A stretch of DNA of 64,000 nt from Sodalis sp. dw_96 (lineage in GTDB: Bacteria > Pseudomonadota > Gammaproteobacteria > Enterobacterales > Enterobacteriaceae): contig NZ_JAAVUT010000011.1 of NCBI RefSeq assembly GCF_018449575.1, positions 1 through 64,000 of the forward strand, given 5' to 3'. Shown here piece by piece: positions 17,822 through 27,380 of the stretch (the first letter of the stretch is position 1; every line of letters begins with the position of its first letter). A model generated the notes under the pieces. It was not told the origin of the DNA. It saw nothing but the letters and a program-made list of their open reading frames with translations, and ran no database searches. The position numbers and the translations under genes are program-made.

Positions 17822-19180
17822 TTAATAGGCGCGTAGCGTCTGAAATACCGTGGCCAGTTTATGATGATCCTTGAGTCCGGGCGCGCTTTCGACACCGGAG
17901 TTAAAATCCAGTCCCACACAGCCCAGCTGCGCGGCGGCGACGCAGTTATCCGCCGCCAGCCCTCCCGCCAGCATTACGTTGTCCAACGTTTGTCCCGCCA
18001 GCAGCGACCAGTCGAACCGTTGACCGCTGCCGCCGCCGTTGTCCAGCAGGTAGCGATCGACGTCGGTGAATTCCCTGACGGGGTTGTGCTCCCGCATGTC
18101 CAACGCTTTCCAAATCCGGCAGGCGGCGGGCAGGCGGCCGCGCAGGGCGGTGATATAATTCTGGTCCTCGTTGCCGTGCAACTGAACGGCATAGAGCCCC
18201 AGCGCGGCGGCGGTCTCCACCACCTCATTGATATCGGCATCGCGAAATACCCCCACATAGCGCAGGGGCGCAGCGTCGATAACCGTCCGGGCGCGTTCGA
18301 TATCCACCCGGCGCGGCGAGGAGGGGACAAAAATCAGCCCGCCGTAGAGCGCGCCGGCATCCCAGGCGGCCCGGGCATCCTGCGGCCGGGTCAGTCCGCA
18401 GACCTTGTTTTCACCCAGCAATACCCGACGCACGGCGCCGTCCAGATCCGGTTCGGACATCAACGCGCTGCCGATGAGAAAGCCGTTGGCGAAATGACTC
18501 AATTCCCGCACGTGGCGGTAGGCGGTAATGCCGGATTCGCTGATAACCGTGACGCCGCCGGGAAGTTTCGGCGCCAGGGTGCGGGTCCGGTTCAAATCGA
18601 TGGACAAATCCCGCAGGTCGCGGTTATTGATGCCTACCACCTTGGCGCCGAGGGCGACGGCGCGCCGGCACTCTTCTTCGCTGATGGCTTCGGTGAGCAC
18701 GCCCATTTCCAGACTGTGGGCCAGCGCGGCCAACTGACGGTAGCTGTCGTCATCCAATACCGACAACATCAGTAAAATGGCGTCCGCCTGATGATAACGC
18801 GCCAGGTAAATCTGGTAAGGATCAATGATGAAATCCTTGCACAATACCGGCTGCGTCACCACGTCGCTTATCTGGCGCAGGAAGTCGAAGCTGCCCTGAA
18901 AATATTTCTCGTCGGTAAGGACCGAGATGGCCGACGCGTAATGTTTATAGACGCCGGCGATGGCCGCCGGATCAAAATCGGCCCGGATAAGCCCCTTGGA
19001 GGGGGAGGCTTTTTTGCATTCCAGTATAAAGACCGTCCGCGAGCCTTGCAGGGCGTGATAAAAACTGCGGCTGCTCGGTTTCACTTCGTCACGGAACGCG
19101 GACAACGGCTGGCGTTGTTTGCGGTCCGCGATCCAGATTTTTTTATCGGCGATGATTTTCGCCAGCACCGTATCCTGCAT
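17822..19180 (-). CDS. trpC: TrpC bifunctional indole-3-glycerol phosphate synthase / phosphoribosylanthranilate isomerase
   Basis: Fusion of two TIM barrels that perform consecutive steps. Residues 1 to about 255 are the synthase (FILECKKASPSKG near residues 51-63) and about 256-452 the TrpF isomerase (KVCGLTRPQDA, catalytic Cys; LDFNSGVE near the end). The 452-residue length equals that of the E. coli fusion. It begins 3 bp after trpD ends. Confidence 0.98.
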   Translation of the reverse strand: MQDTVLAKIIADKKIWIADRKQRQPLSAFRDEVKPSSRSFYHALQGSRTVFILECKKASPSKGLIRADFDPAAIAGVYKHYASAISVLTDEKYFQGSFDFLRQISDVVTQPVLCKDFIIDPYQIYLARYHQADAILLMLSVLDDDSYRQLAALAHSLEMGVLTEAISEEECRRAVALGAKVVGINNRDLRDLSIDLNRTRTLAPKLPGGVTVISESGITAYRHVRELSHFANGFLIGSALMSEPDLDGAVRRVLLGENKVCGLTRPQDARAAWDAGALYGGLIFVPSSPRRVDIERARTVIDAAPLRYVGVFRDADINEVVETAAALGLYAVQLHGNEDQNYITALRGRLPAACRIWKALDMREHNPVREFTDVDRYLLDNGGGSGQRFDWSLLAGQTLDNVMLAGGLAADNCVAAAQLGCVGLDFNSGVESAPGLKDHHKLATVFQTLRAY

Positions 19181-19183
19181 GTT

Positions 19184-20182
19184 TTATCCTCTTGCCGCCA
19201 AGGCTGTAACCAGTTCATAGGCGCCGCCGCCGCGGATCGCCGTTAATGCCTGCCGGGTATTCTCACGAAGATCTTCCCGTCCGAACAATTTTAGCAGCAG
19301 GGCCACATTGGCGGCGACGGCGGCTTCATGGGCCGGCTCGCCTTTACCTTGTAACAACCGTGCCAGAATGTCACGGTTTTCTTCCGGCGAACCGCCCAGC
19401 AGCGCCTCCACCGGCTGGCTTTGCAAGCCGAAATCCTTAGGCGTTAGCTCATAGCGGGTAATCTCGCCGTGGTTCAGTTCCGCTACCTGAGTCGGCGCGT
19501 GCAGCGCCACCTCATCCATACCGCCGCCGTGCACCACCGCCGCGCGTTGATATCCCAGTACGCGCAGGGTTTCGGCAATGGGCCCTACCAGCTCGGGGCT
19601 GTAGACGCCGATAAGCGCCAGGGGCGGGCGGGCGGGATTGATGAGCGGTCCGAGCACGTTAAACAGCGTGCGGGTTTTTAACTGCTGACGGACCGGCATG
19701 GCATAGCGAAAACCGGTGTGATATTGCGGCGCGTATAAAAAGCAGACTCCCAGTTCATCCAACGCTTTGCGGGATTGTTCCGCCGGCATATCCAGACGGA
19801 TACCGAAGGCCGCCAGCAAATCCGACGAACCCGAGCGGCTGGAGACGCTGCGGTTGCCGTGCTTGGCCACTCTTGCGCCGCAGGCGGCGGCGACAAAGGC
19901 GCTGGCGGTGGAGATATTGATGCTGTTGGAGCCGTCGCCGCCGGTGCCGACGATATCGGCAAACGGATAGTCCGGTCGAGGAAATGCCATGGCGTCCGCC
20001 AGTAAGGCGCTGGCGGCGCCGGCGATTTCATCGGGATGCTCGCCGCGTATTTTCATGCTGATCAGCGCCGCCGCCAGCTGTACGGGTTCAAGTTGCCCCT
20101 GGATGATCGCGCTGAAAAGCCGTTGGCTTTCCTCGCGGCTGATGCGTTCGGCCCGAAAGAGTTTATCTAGAATCTGTTGCAT
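19184..20182 (-). CDS. trpD: TrpD anthranilate phosphoribosyltransferase (not fused to TrpG)
   Basis: Transfers the phosphoribosyl group of PRPP to anthranilate. The 332-residue protein starts directly at the transferase domain and carries the PRPP-binding motif GTGGDGSNS at residues 79-87. In E. coli this domain is fused behind TrpG in one 531-residue chain; here a 16-bp gap separates the two genes, as in Serratia and Yersinia. Confidence 0.97.
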   Translation of the reverse strand: MQQILDKLFRAERISREESQRLFSAIIQGQLEPVQLAAALISMKIRGEHPDEIAGAASALLADAMAFPRPDYPFADIVGTGGDGSNSINISTASAFVAAACGARVAKHGNRSVSSRSGSSDLLAAFGIRLDMPAEQSRKALDELGVCFLYAPQYHTGFRYAMPVRQQLKTRTLFNVLGPLINPARPPLALIGVYSPELVGPIAETLRVLGYQRAAVVHGGGMDEVALHAPTQVAELNHGEITRYELTPKDFGLQSQPVEALLGGSPEENRDILARLLQGKGEPAHEAAVAANVALLLKLFGREDLRENTRQALTAIRGGGAYELVTALAARG

Positions 20183-20198
20183 GGTGGTTTCCTTACAA

Positions 20199-20777
20199 TT
20201 AAGCCAACGCCCAGTCCAGCGTCTGGTTCAGCAAACGCGCACCCTGGGTGGTTAAAATGGATTCGGGATGGAACTGGAATCCGCACACGCGATCGGCGTC
20301 GTGACGCACCGCCATCACCATTTGATTAAAATGGGCGTTGACCGTTAGTCCGGCCGGGATGTCACTGCCCACCAGCGAGTGGTAGCGGGCCACCGGCAGC
20401 GGATTCGGCATGCCGGCGAACATGGCGAGGCCGTCATGTTCAATGAGCGATGCCTTGCCGTGCAGGATTTCTCCCGCCTGTCCCACGTGGCCGCCATAGG
20501 CTTCGACAATGCCCTGATGCCCGAGGCAGATGCCGATGATGGGCAGCTGGCCACGCAGCTGCTTGAGCAGTTGCGGCATGCAGCCGGCATTGGATGGGGC
20601 CCCCGGTCCGGGCGAGAGCACCAGGATCGGATTTTCCATCAGCTGGAGTTGCTCGATAATGGTTTGCGCCGGCAACTGGTTGCGGTAAACCATGACCCGG
20701 TGCCCGGCGGCGCGCAGCTGATCCACCAGATTGTAAGTAAAGGAATCGATATTATCGAGCAGCAGGATGTCGGCCAT
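20199..20777 (-). CDS. trpG: TrpG anthranilate synthase glutamine amidotransferase subunit
   Basis: Class I glutamine amidotransferase that feeds ammonia to TrpE. The 192 residues contain the catalytic triad: Cys84 (GICLGHQ), His170 and Glu172 (FQFHPES). It overlaps the trpE stop by one base (20777), which suggests translational coupling and equal amounts of the two subunits. The independent gene is the ancestral form of the E. coli TrpGD fusion. Confidence 0.97.
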   Translation of the reverse strand: MADILLLDNIDSFTYNLVDQLRAAGHRVMVYRNQLPAQTIIEQLQLMENPILVLSPGPGAPSNAGCMPQLLKQLRGQLPIIGICLGHQGIVEAYGGHVGQAGEILHGKASLIEHDGLAMFAGMPNPLPVARYHSLVGSDIPAGLTVNAHFNQMVMAVRHDADRVCGFQFHPESILTTQGARLLNQTLDWALA

Positions 20778-22339
20778 CAGAACACCTCCCGGGCATGATG
20801 TGCGGTAGCAATGGCGCGCAGCACGGCGCGGGCCTTATTGCGGCTTTCGTCGGCTTCGGCCTGGGGGACGGAATCCAGCACCACCCCGGCGCCGGCCTGG
20901 ACGGTGGCGATGCCGTCCTCCACGTAGGCGGAACGGATAACGATACAGGTATCCAGCACCCCCTGGCCGGTGAAATAGCCGATGGCGCCGCCGTAGCTGC
21001 CGCGACGGGTGCCTTCGGCCTCGGCGATAAGCTGCATGGCGCGGACTTTCGGCGCGCCGCTCAGGGTGCCCATGTTCATACAGGCGCGGTAGGCGTGCAG
21101 CGCGTCCAAATCCCCCCGCAGGGTTCCCACCACCCGGGATACCAGGTGCATGACAAACGAGTAACGATCCACTTTGGTCAAGTCGGCGACATAACGACTG
21201 CCCGGTTCGCAAATGCGCGCCAAATCGTTGCGCGCAAGATCCACCAGCATCAGGTGTTCCGCCAGCTCTTTATGATCGGAACGCATCTCAAGTTCGATGC
21301 GGCTGTCGAGATCGGCATCAAGCCGACCGTCCGGCTTCCGGCCGCGGGGACGGGTACCGGCGATGGGATAGATTTCGATTTGCCGGTTGGTCGCGTCGTA
21401 TTTCAGGGAGCTTTCCGGCGACGCGCCGAACACGGTGAAATCATCGTCCTGCATAAAGAACATATAAGGACTGGGATTGTGTTCTTTCAAGGTGTGGTAC
21501 GCCGCCAGCGGCGACGGGCAGGGCAGGGAAAAACGCCGGGACGGCACCACCTGGAAAATTTCCCCTTCGCGGATAGCCTGCTGCATTTTCTCCACCACCC
21601 GGCAAAATTCCTCATCGCTCTGGTTGCATTCCAGCGTCATGCTGTCGATGGTTTGAAGGGGAATGGCGCCCGGCACCTGCTGTAGCTGATGCTGCAATTG
21701 CTCAAGACGGGTCTGTAAACGCTGTTTCTCGCCGGCGGAGGGGCAAAACAGGCTGGCCTGAATATGGCAGGACTGATGCTGGTGATCAAGAACCAGCAGG
21801 GTCTCCGCCAGATAAAAACAGAAATCCGGACAGCGTTGATCCTGGCGCACCTCCGGCAGGGCTTCAAAACCCGCCACCAGATCGTAGGCGAACAGGCCGC
21901 CGAGAAACAGGGCTTCCGGCCGATCCGCCGGGATCTGCACCAGCGTCAACAGCAGACGCAGGCAATCGAACACCGACAAGGCCCGCAGGCGCGCATCCTC
22001 GTCCATATGGTTTTCCGCCGCCGGGAATATCAGCTCGCGGCCATTGGGGTGCGTGCGAACCTGGACCTCGGGGGGCAGTGCGGCATCCAGCAGCGGCAGC
22101 AGCGCCGCGCCGTTGGCGGTCAGCGCCTGGATGGTCACCTGCCGGTCAAGGGCGGAGATACGCATGGCGCTGTCCAGAACCATCCAGCTTTTGAGATTGC
22201 GCTTGCTGTCGATTTCGGCGGACTCAAGCAATAAGGTGGCGGGACGCGCGCCGCAGAGATGGTTGAACATCGCGGTGGGATCATCCCGGTAGGTGGCGGT
22301 GGCCTGTAATAATTCCAACTGTGGTCGCATGGTTTGCAT
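20777..22339 (-). CDS. trpE: TrpE anthranilate synthase component I
   Basis: Converts chorismate to anthranilate, the committed step of tryptophan synthesis, and is feedback-inhibited by tryptophan. Start 22339 ([20 protein letters not shown]) gives 520 residues, the E. coli length; the longer in-frame ATG at 22435 lies upstream of the attenuator hairpin and is rejected. The tryptophan-binding [10 protein letters not shown] segment and the chorismate-binding C-terminal half ([20 protein letters not shown]) are intact. It is preceded by trpL, the attenuator and the TrpR operator. Confidence 0.98.
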   Translation of the reverse strand: MQTMRPQLELLQATATYRDDPTAMFNHLCGARPATLLLESAEIDSKRNLKSWMVLDSAMRISALDRQVTIQALTANGAALLPLLDAALPPEVQVRTHPNGRELIFPAAENHMDEDARLRALSVFDCLRLLLTLVQIPADRPEALFLGGLFAYDLVAGFEALPEVRQDQRCPDFCFYLAETLLVLDHQHQSCHIQASLFCPSAGEKQRLQTRLEQLQHQLQQVPGAIPLQTIDSMTLECNQSDEEFCRVVEKMQQAIREGEIFQVVPSRRFSLPCPSPLAAYHTLKEHNPSPYMFFMQDDDFTVFGASPESSLKYDATNRQIEIYPIAGTRPRGRKPDGRLDADLDSRIELEMRSDHKELAEHLMLVDLARNDLARICEPGSRYVADLTKVDRYSFVMHLVSRVVGTLRGDLDALHAYRACMNMGTLSGAPKVRAMQLIAEAEGTRRGSYGGAIGYFTGQGVLDTCIVIRSAYVEDGIATVQAGAGVVLDSVPQAEADESRNKARAVLRAIATAHHAREVF

Positions 22340-22366
22340 TGTTCGGTTTTCCTGTTTTTCGCCCAT

Positions 22367-22392
22367 AAAAAAGCCCGCTTGCAGGCGGGCTT
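22367..22392 (-). terminator. trp attenuator (rho-independent terminator)
   Basis: Read on the reverse strand, AAGCCCGC/GCGGGCTT forms an 8-bp stem with a 6-base loop followed by TTTTTT. It lies between trpL and trpE, where ribosome position on the Trp codons decides between this terminator and an antiterminator. Confidence 0.92.
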
Positions 22393-22441
22393 CCGGGATC
22401 TTGCTCTGTCTGATGACAGCAACGCATGATGACACCGCCCG

Positions 22442-22492
22442 CTACAGGGAGGTGCGCCACCAGCGAAGCATAACCGAAATAGTCAACATCAT
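22442..22492 (-). CDS. trpL: TrpL trp operon leader peptide
   Basis: A 16-codon frame encoding MMLTISVMLRWWRTSL, with tandem Trp codons followed by Arg-Thr-Ser exactly as at the end of the E. coli leader (GWWRTS). Scarcity of charged tRNA-Trp stalls the ribosome at the Trp codons and prevents formation of the attenuator. The first ATG (22492) or the second (22489) may be used. The ribosome-binding site is a weak GAGA. Confidence 0.93.
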   Translation of the reverse strand: MMLTISVMLRWWRTSL

Positions 22493-22519
22493 CAGATTCT
22501 CATTGGAAGGTTTCAATGT

Positions 22520-22537
22520 GTACTAGTAAACTAGTTC
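22520..22537. promoter_or_regulatory. TrpR operator
   Basis: GTACTAGTAAACTAGTTC closely matches the E. coli trp operator GTACTAGTTAACTAGTAC, differing at three positions or fewer in each half. It overlaps the -10 element of the trp promoter, so bound TrpR-tryptophan would exclude RNA polymerase. Confidence 0.92.
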
Positions 22538-22553
22538 AGCAATGAAATGTCAA
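22525..22553 (-). promoter_or_regulatory. trp operon sigma-70 promoter
   Basis: On the reverse strand a perfect -35 TTGACA (complement of 22548-22553) is followed after 17 bp by TTTACT (complement of 22525-22530). This is the same layout as the E. coli trp promoter (TTGACA, 17 bp, TTAACT) and overlaps the TrpR operator. Confidence 0.92.
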
Positions 22554-22687
22554 CAGCCGTCGCTTAAAATCGGTAAATAATCTTAGGTGTTCGATTCATG
22601 CACGATAAACGTTATGATAGCGATATGCTATGGGCGTTATATCCGTCATTTTGAAAGCTGTGGGATATATATTTTGAAGGTAATTTT

Positions 22688-23581
22688 TTGACTGATAAAC
22701 CGCTGGGTGCAAAATCATCGTTGTTCACCCTTTACGATCTGCACAGCCACACTACCGCCTCGGACGGATTACTCTCCCCGGAGGCGCTGGTGGCACGCGC
22801 GGTTGCCATGGGTGTGGATGTGCTGGCGATTACCGATCACGATACCCTTAAAGGCGTGGCGGTGGCGCGCCAGGCTATTATCAGCCAGGCCCTGCCGCTG
22901 ACGCTGATAGCGGGCGTGGAAATCTCCACTCGGTGGCAAAATCATGAAATTCATATTGTCGGGCTGGGTATCGACATCGCGCATCCGGCCATCACCGAGC
23001 TGTTGGCCGCACAGCGGGAGAAACGCCGGGAGCGGGCCGTGGACATCGCCCAACGCCTAGAGCGCGCCGGGATAACCGGCGCCTGGGAGGGAGCTCAAGG
23101 GTTTGCCTGCGACGGGGTGATTACCCGCGGACATTTTGCCCGCTATCTGGTGAGCATCGGCAAGGCCGATAACCTGGCGGCGGTATTTAAAAAATACCTG
23201 TCCAAGGGGAATACCGGCTACGCGCCGTCGCAGTGGTGTAGTATAGAGGAGGCCGTGAGCGCCGTACGGCAGGCGGGGGGGCAGGCGGTGGTGGCCCACC
23301 CGGGCCGGTATCAGCTTTCCGCCAAATGGCTTAAGCGATTGCTGGATCATTTTGTCGCCGCGGGCGGGGAGGGCATCGAGGTTGCCTCGTGCCAGCAGTC
23401 GCCGCAGGAAAGGACGCTGCTGGCCGGGTACGCCCGCGAAAGACAGCTGCTGGGGTCCCAGGGCTCGGATTTTCATATGCCCTGTGCCTGGATTGAATTG
23501 GGGCGCAAGCTCTGGCTGCCGGGGGGAGTGGAGCCAATATGGCGGGACTGGCCGACGCATCATACCGTCGCGCCGGCGTGA
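22688..23581 (+). CDS. rnm: RNase AM / 3',5'-nucleotide bisphosphate phosphatase (PHP family)
   Basis: Also known as yciV or trpH. In E. coli it removes phosphate from 3',5'-bisphosphonucleotides and trims RNA 5' ends, including those of rRNA precursors. The 297 residues open with the metal-binding PHP signature DLHSHTTASDG and contain ITDHDT, IPGVEIS-like IAGVEIS and QGSDFH motifs. The start codon is TTG at 22688, supported by GAAGG 8 bp upstream and the conserved N-terminus. It diverges from the trp operon, as in E. coli. Confidence 0.95.
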   Translation: MTDKPLGAKSSLFTLYDLHSHTTASDGLLSPEALVARAVAMGVDVLAITDHDTLKGVAVARQAIISQALPLTLIAGVEISTRWQNHEIHIVGLGIDIAHPAITELLAAQREKRRERAVDIAQRLERAGITGAWEGAQGFACDGVITRGHFARYLVSIGKADNLAAVFKKYLSKGNTGYAPSQWCSIEEAVSAVRQAGGQAVVAHPGRYQLSAKWLKRLLDHFVAAGGEGIEVASCQQSPQERTLLAGYARERQLLGSQGSDFHMPCAWIELGRKLWLPGGVEPIWRDWPTHHTVAPA

Positions 23582-23644
23582 TCTTCAAAAGGATAAACAG
23601 GGTTTGCCGGGGAATACCCCCGATAGACGACATAAGGAGTGTTA

Positions 23645-24265
23645 ATGAGTCAGTTTTTTATCATTCATCCAGAGAATCCACAGCCGCGGTTAATCAATCA
23701 AACCGTGGATCTGCTGCGTAAAGGCGCGGTTATTGTTTATCCCACCGATTCCGGCTATGCCCTCGGTTGCCGTCTGGAGGATAAAAACGCGATGGAGCGC
23801 ATCTGCCTTATCCGCAAGCTGGACAGGGATCATAACTTTACCTTGGTGTGCCGCGATCTGTCCGAGCTTTCAACCTATGCCCATGTGGATAATCAGGCGT
23901 TCCGTTTAATGAAAAACAATACGCCTGGCAAATATACGTTTATTTTGAAGGCCACCAAGGAGGTCCCGCGGCGGTTGATGAACGATAAGCGTAAAACCAT
24001 CGGTTTGCGGGTGCCGTCAAATCCTATTGCCCTGGCCTTGCTGGAAAACATGAATGAACCCTTGATGTCCACAACCCTGATGTTGCCGGGTAATGATTTT
24101 GCGGAATCCGATCCGGAGCGGATTAAGGATCATTTGCTAAAGCAGGTGGATGTGGTGATTCACGGCGGATTTTTGGGCCAGCAGCCCACCACGGTTATTG
24201 ATTTGACCGAGGATACGCCACGCGTGGTGCGGGAAGGTGTCGGCGATATTTCGCCGTTTCTATAG
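23645..24265 (+). CDS. yciO: YciO, Sua5/YrdC/YwlC family protein
   Basis: Member of the family that includes the threonylcarbamoyl-AMP synthase TsaC/YrdC; the exact activity of YciO is uncertain. The ATG at 23645 (MSQFFIIHPENPQPRLINQ) gives 206 residues, the E. coli length, with GGAG upstream; a GTG six bases earlier is not needed. The nucleotide-binding segments VIVYPTDSGYALGC and KRKTIGLRVPSN are intact. Confidence 0.95.
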   Translation: MSQFFIIHPENPQPRLINQTVDLLRKGAVIVYPTDSGYALGCRLEDKNAMERICLIRKLDRDHNFTLVCRDLSELSTYAHVDNQAFRLMKNNTPGKYTFILKATKEVPRRLMNDKRKTIGLRVPSNPIALALLENMNEPLMSTTLMLPGNDFAESDPERIKDHLLKQVDVVIHGGFLGQQPTTVIDLTEDTPRVVREGVGDISPFL

Positions 24266-24267
24266 GG

Positions 24268-24440
24268 GCGGTTTACCTTTAATACGTTTGCTGCACGTTC
24301 GGTGATCGCGGGCCGCGCTGTGGGGCGCTCGGGCGGGCGGAAAAACCACGCCCGCTGCGACCCCATCACCACGGTCTCCCTTTAACACGCCTGGTTCATG
24401 CTCCGATGAATGTGGGCTTACCGCGCCGTGGGGCGCTCAG
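24268..24440 (-). repeat. Dispersed palindromic repeat, family A (two reverse copies, second truncated)
   Basis: A first unit starts at GGTTTACCTTTAATACG and carries the core GGCGGGCGGAAAAACCACGCC. A second starts at GGTCTCCCTTTAACACG (24372) and stops at GGGGCGCTCAGG, directly against the stop codon of the island 1 binding-protein gene. The repeat therefore fills the junction between yciO and island 1. Confidence 0.8.
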
Positions 24441-24442
24441 GT

Positions 24443-25393
24443 TTAAAGGCAATCCGCCTTATATTCGTAGCGATCCGCTTTTTCCGGCTCGTTGGCGGCG
24501 ATGGCGACAATGTCGGTCAAGGTGGTTTTTGATACCGTTTTGCCCGCCAGTAGCTGGACGGCAATATTCACCACCGCTTCCCCTTCCTGTTTCGGGTTTT
24601 GCGCTATCAATACATCAATGGTGCCGTTTTTCAGGGCATTGACCTCCGCCGTGGCGGCATCATACGCCACCAGCTTGACGCGTTTTACCGCGCCGGCCTG
24701 ACGCAGACCGGTGATGGCGCCGATGGCCCCCTGGTCGTTGGTGGAGAATACGCCCGACAAATCCGGGTGGGCCGATAGGGCGGAGGTGACGATTTCCGCC
24801 GCTTTCTGCGGATCGTCGCTCTGGTACTGCGGGCCGAGATAGGTTATGCCTGGATAGGTTTTAATCTGCTCGGCGAAACCCTGTTCCCGCGCGTCCTGCG
24901 CCGCCGAACCGGGGGGCTGGGTAATCACCAGGACCTTGCCTTTGCCTTTCAACAGGCGGTTCATGGCTTGTGCCGCCATTTTCCCGCCCTGCTCGTTATC
25001 GGTGATAATCTGGGTCTCCAGGAACGAGGTATCGTGCAGGGTTTGATCGACGGTCAGCACCTTGGTGCCCCGGGTGGCCAGTTGCTTCATGGGGGCAACC
25101 AGCGCCTGCATATCGGTGGGCACGATGGCCGCTACCGCCGGCTGTGTGGCGGTGACGGCGTTAACCACCGGAATCTGGCTGTCGGCGGCGAATTGATCCG
25201 GCGCGTAAACGGTTAAAGAAAGGCCGGCCTGTTTGGCTTTTTCCTGTGCGCCGCATTGCAGCGCCTGGTAAAAAGGGCTGCCCTTTACACCCAATACCAG
25301 CGCAACGCTGTCATTGGGTTTGGCGGCGGCCGGCAGGGCGAGTCCCATGGACAGAGCGCAGACCAAAGTCGACAGTACTGTATTACGCATCAT
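24443..25393 (-). CDS. Sugar ABC transporter periplasmic binding protein (island 1)
   Basis: A 316-residue binding protein of the ribose/galactose type (Peripla_BP_4). The start at 25393 (MMRNTVLSTLVCALSMGLAL) yields a clear Sec signal peptide with cleavage after PAAA, and GGAG precedes it; the in-frame ATG at 25501 adds 36 residues that have no signal-peptide character. Typical segments are KGSPFYQALQCGAQEKA and GVFSTNDQGAIGAI. It is the last gene of the island 1 operon, 23 bp after the permease. The substrate cannot be named from sequence. Confidence 0.9.
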   Translation of the reverse strand: MMRNTVLSTLVCALSMGLALPAAAKPNDSVALVLGVKGSPFYQALQCGAQEKAKQAGLSLTVYAPDQFAADSQIPVVNAVTATQPAVAAIVPTDMQALVAPMKQLATRGTKVLTVDQTLHDTSFLETQIITDNEQGGKMAAQAMNRLLKGKGKVLVITQPPGSAAQDAREQGFAEQIKTYPGITYLGPQYQSDDPQKAAEIVTSALSAHPDLSGVFSTNDQGAIGAITGLRQAGAVKRVKLVAYDAATAEVNALKNGTIDVLIAQNPKQEGEAVVNIAVQLLAGKTVSKTTLTDIVAIAANEPEKADRYEYKADCL

Positions 25394-25416
25394 TTTTACT
25401 CCGTTAAGGTCAAAGG

Positions 25417-26616
25417 TTAACCGCGTTCTCTCGCCCGACGTTTTAGTTGGTCGATCCACACAGCCAGAATCAATACCGCGCCCATGGCGACGGTTTGCCA
25501 AAAGGGCGGTATGCCGAGAATGACAAAGCCGTTCAAGAGAATGATCGGGATAAACACGCCGATAACCGTGCCGGCCACGCTGCCGATACCGCCGAACAGA
25601 CTGGTTCCCCCCAATACCACCGCCGAGATGGTGGAGAGATTATCCATGGCGTGGCCGCCGATGGTGGTGGTGGAGAAGCGGGCGTTGGACATGACGGCGG
25701 CCATGCCCGCCAGCGCGCCGGAAATCATGTAAATTCCGATCAGGCGCCTGCGCACATTGACCCCGGCGCGGCGTACCGCCTCCATATTCGAGCCGGTGGC
25801 GAACACGTGCAGTCCGAAACGGGTGAGATGCAATACCGCCGCCGCCACTATTGTCACCAGGGCAGCGATGGCCACCAGCATCGGTATGCCGGCGATATCG
25901 CCGCTGCCGATGATGTCCACCAGCCGTTCGGGAATGGCCCGGACATCCACGCCGCCGCTGATGATTTGCGCCAGGCCCAATGCCATACCGAAAGTGCCGA
26001 GCGTGACAATCAGGGCCGGAATGCGGGCCACCGCGATCAGGAAGCCGTTCAGCGCGCCCCACAGGGTGCCCGCCAGCAGCGATACCAGCGTGCCGAGGGC
26101 GATAATACCCCAGCCGGCGTCGGTGGTGCCGAAGGTGCTGCCTGCGTCGCCGGTGAGATACAGCATGGTCTGCGCCGAGATAACCGAGGAAAAAACCAGT
26201 ACCGCTCCCACCGATAAATCAATGCCCGCCGCGATGATGACAAAGGTCTGGCCCACCGAGAGCACCAGCAGGATGGCGGCGTTGATGGCGATTTGCGACA
26301 GGTTGTAGGCGGAACCGAACTGCGCCGGCCGCAGCAGCCAGAACAGCGCAATCAGGACAATCAGCAGCAGACAGATCCAACCGCCCCCCAGCAGTTTCGC
26401 CAGGGTTTCCCGCAGGCGGTTGGGGGCTTGACCGTCCGTTGGCGGACGCGGCTGCTCCCCGTGCGGGCGGTTATCCGCCGTCCCGTGGCCGCCGTCCGAA
26501 CCTTGGGAAATAGCATTGGCGAAACGTGCCGTCCCGTGGTTGTCGTCCGGTTTCCGGGCCGCGGCACCGGCCAAATGCGCCGGATCTGAATCGGATGCAG
26601 AGAGTGTGTTTTTCAT
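25417..26616 (-). CDS. Sugar ABC transporter permease, RbsC type (island 1)
   Basis: A 399-residue permease of the ribose/xylose/autoinducer-2 group (BPD_transp_2) with about ten membrane segments from residue 78 on. Family motifs include AAGIDLSVGAVLVF, GALNGFLIAVARIPALIVTLGT and SAVVLGGTSLFGG. The first 70 residues are hydrophilic, rich in Gly, Asp, Pro and His, and have no counterpart in RbsC. The start overlaps the ATPase gene by 4 bp. No better internal start with a ribosome-binding site was found, so the extension is probably real. Confidence 0.9.
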   Translation of the reverse strand: MKNTLSASDSDPAHLAGAAARKPDDNHGTARFANAISQGSDGGHGTADNRPHGEQPRPPTDGQAPNRLRETLAKLLGGGWICLLLIVLIALFWLLRPAQFGSAYNLSQIAINAAILLVLSVGQTFVIIAAGIDLSVGAVLVFSSVISAQTMLYLTGDAGSTFGTTDAGWGIIALGTLVSLLAGTLWGALNGFLIAVARIPALIVTLGTFGMALGLAQIISGGVDVRAIPERLVDIIGSGDIAGIPMLVAIAALVTIVAAAVLHLTRFGLHVFATGSNMEAVRRAGVNVRRRLIGIYMISGALAGMAAVMSNARFSTTTIGGHAMDNLSTISAVVLGGTSLFGGIGSVAGTVIGVFIPIILLNGFVILGIPPFWQTVAMGAVLILAVWIDQLKRRARERG

Positions 26617-27380
26617 CGCGGCTCCTCGGTGGCGGCGGTTCCGCTGGTCATGGCGGTAACCAAATCCTCCACCCGCGCTCCGGCGGTGGAGAACTGGCCG
26701 ACGCTGCGTCCCAGGCGCAGCACTTCCACCCGGTCGGCAATGTCCAGCACCTGCGGCATATTGTGGCTTATCAGCACTACCGCGATGCCCGACGCGCGCA
26801 CCTGTCTTATCAATTCCAGCACCCGCTCAGTTTGTACCACCCCCAGGGCGGCGGTGGGCTCGTCCAGGAAAATCACCCGGTCCGCCCACATGGCGGCGCG
26901 GGCGATGGCTACCGACTGCCGCTGTCCGCCGGACAGGGTGGAGATGGGCACCTTCAGCGAACGCAGCGACACTCCCAGGCGGGCGAACTGACCCACCGCC
27001 TTGCGCCGCATCGAGGCCCGATCCAGACAGCCCAGTTTACCCAGCAGGCCCGGCAGCAGCTCTTCGCGGCCTAAAAACAGGTTGTCCACCGGCGTTAACT
27101 CCGGCGCCAGCGCCAGATCCTGGTAAACGGTGGAGATGCCCAACTGCTGGGCGACAGAAGGGGAGGTCAGATTCACCGGCTGACCATCGATAAGAATCGT
27201 GCCGCCGTCGGGCCGGTCGGCGCCGGAAAGAATTTTCACCAGCGTTGATTTGCCGGCGCCGTTATCGCCTATCAAGGCGCAGATCTCACCGGGATAGACC
27301 CGGAAGTTAACCCCTTCCAACGCCTTGACATGGCCGAAATGGCGGCTGATGTCGCGGGCTTCAAGAACCGGCGTGCTCAT
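26613..27380 (-). CDS. Sugar ABC transporter ATPase, single domain (island 1)
   Basis: A 255-residue ATPase with Walker A GDNGAGKST at residues 38-46, signature LSGGQRQ and Walker B VIFLDEP. Sugar importers of the RbsA type normally have two fused ATPase domains; this one has one and must act as a homodimer. I chose the ATG at 27380 (MSTPVLEARDISRHFGHVKAL). It overlaps the preceding small gene by 20 bp and the permease by 4 bp. Confidence 0.92.
   Translation of the reverse strand: MSTPVLEARDISRHFGHVKALEGVNFRVYPGEICALIGDNGAGKSTLVKILSGADRPDGGTILIDGQPVNLTSPSVAQQLGISTVYQDLALAPELTPVDNLFLGREELLPGLLGKLGCLDRASMRRKAVGQFARLGVSLRSLKVPISTLSGGQRQSVAIARAAMWADRVIFLDEPTAALGVVQTERVLELIRQVRASGIAVVLISHNMPQVLDIADRVEVLRLGRSVGQFSTAGARVEDLVTAMTSGTAATEEPR

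Noticed and set aside
17861-18775. 304-codon forward frame opposite trpC
   Set aside because: Antisense shadow of trpC without any domain signature.
22339-22435. Longer trpE start at 22435
   Set aside because: It would place the attenuator hairpin inside the coding sequence and adds 32 residues without counterpart.
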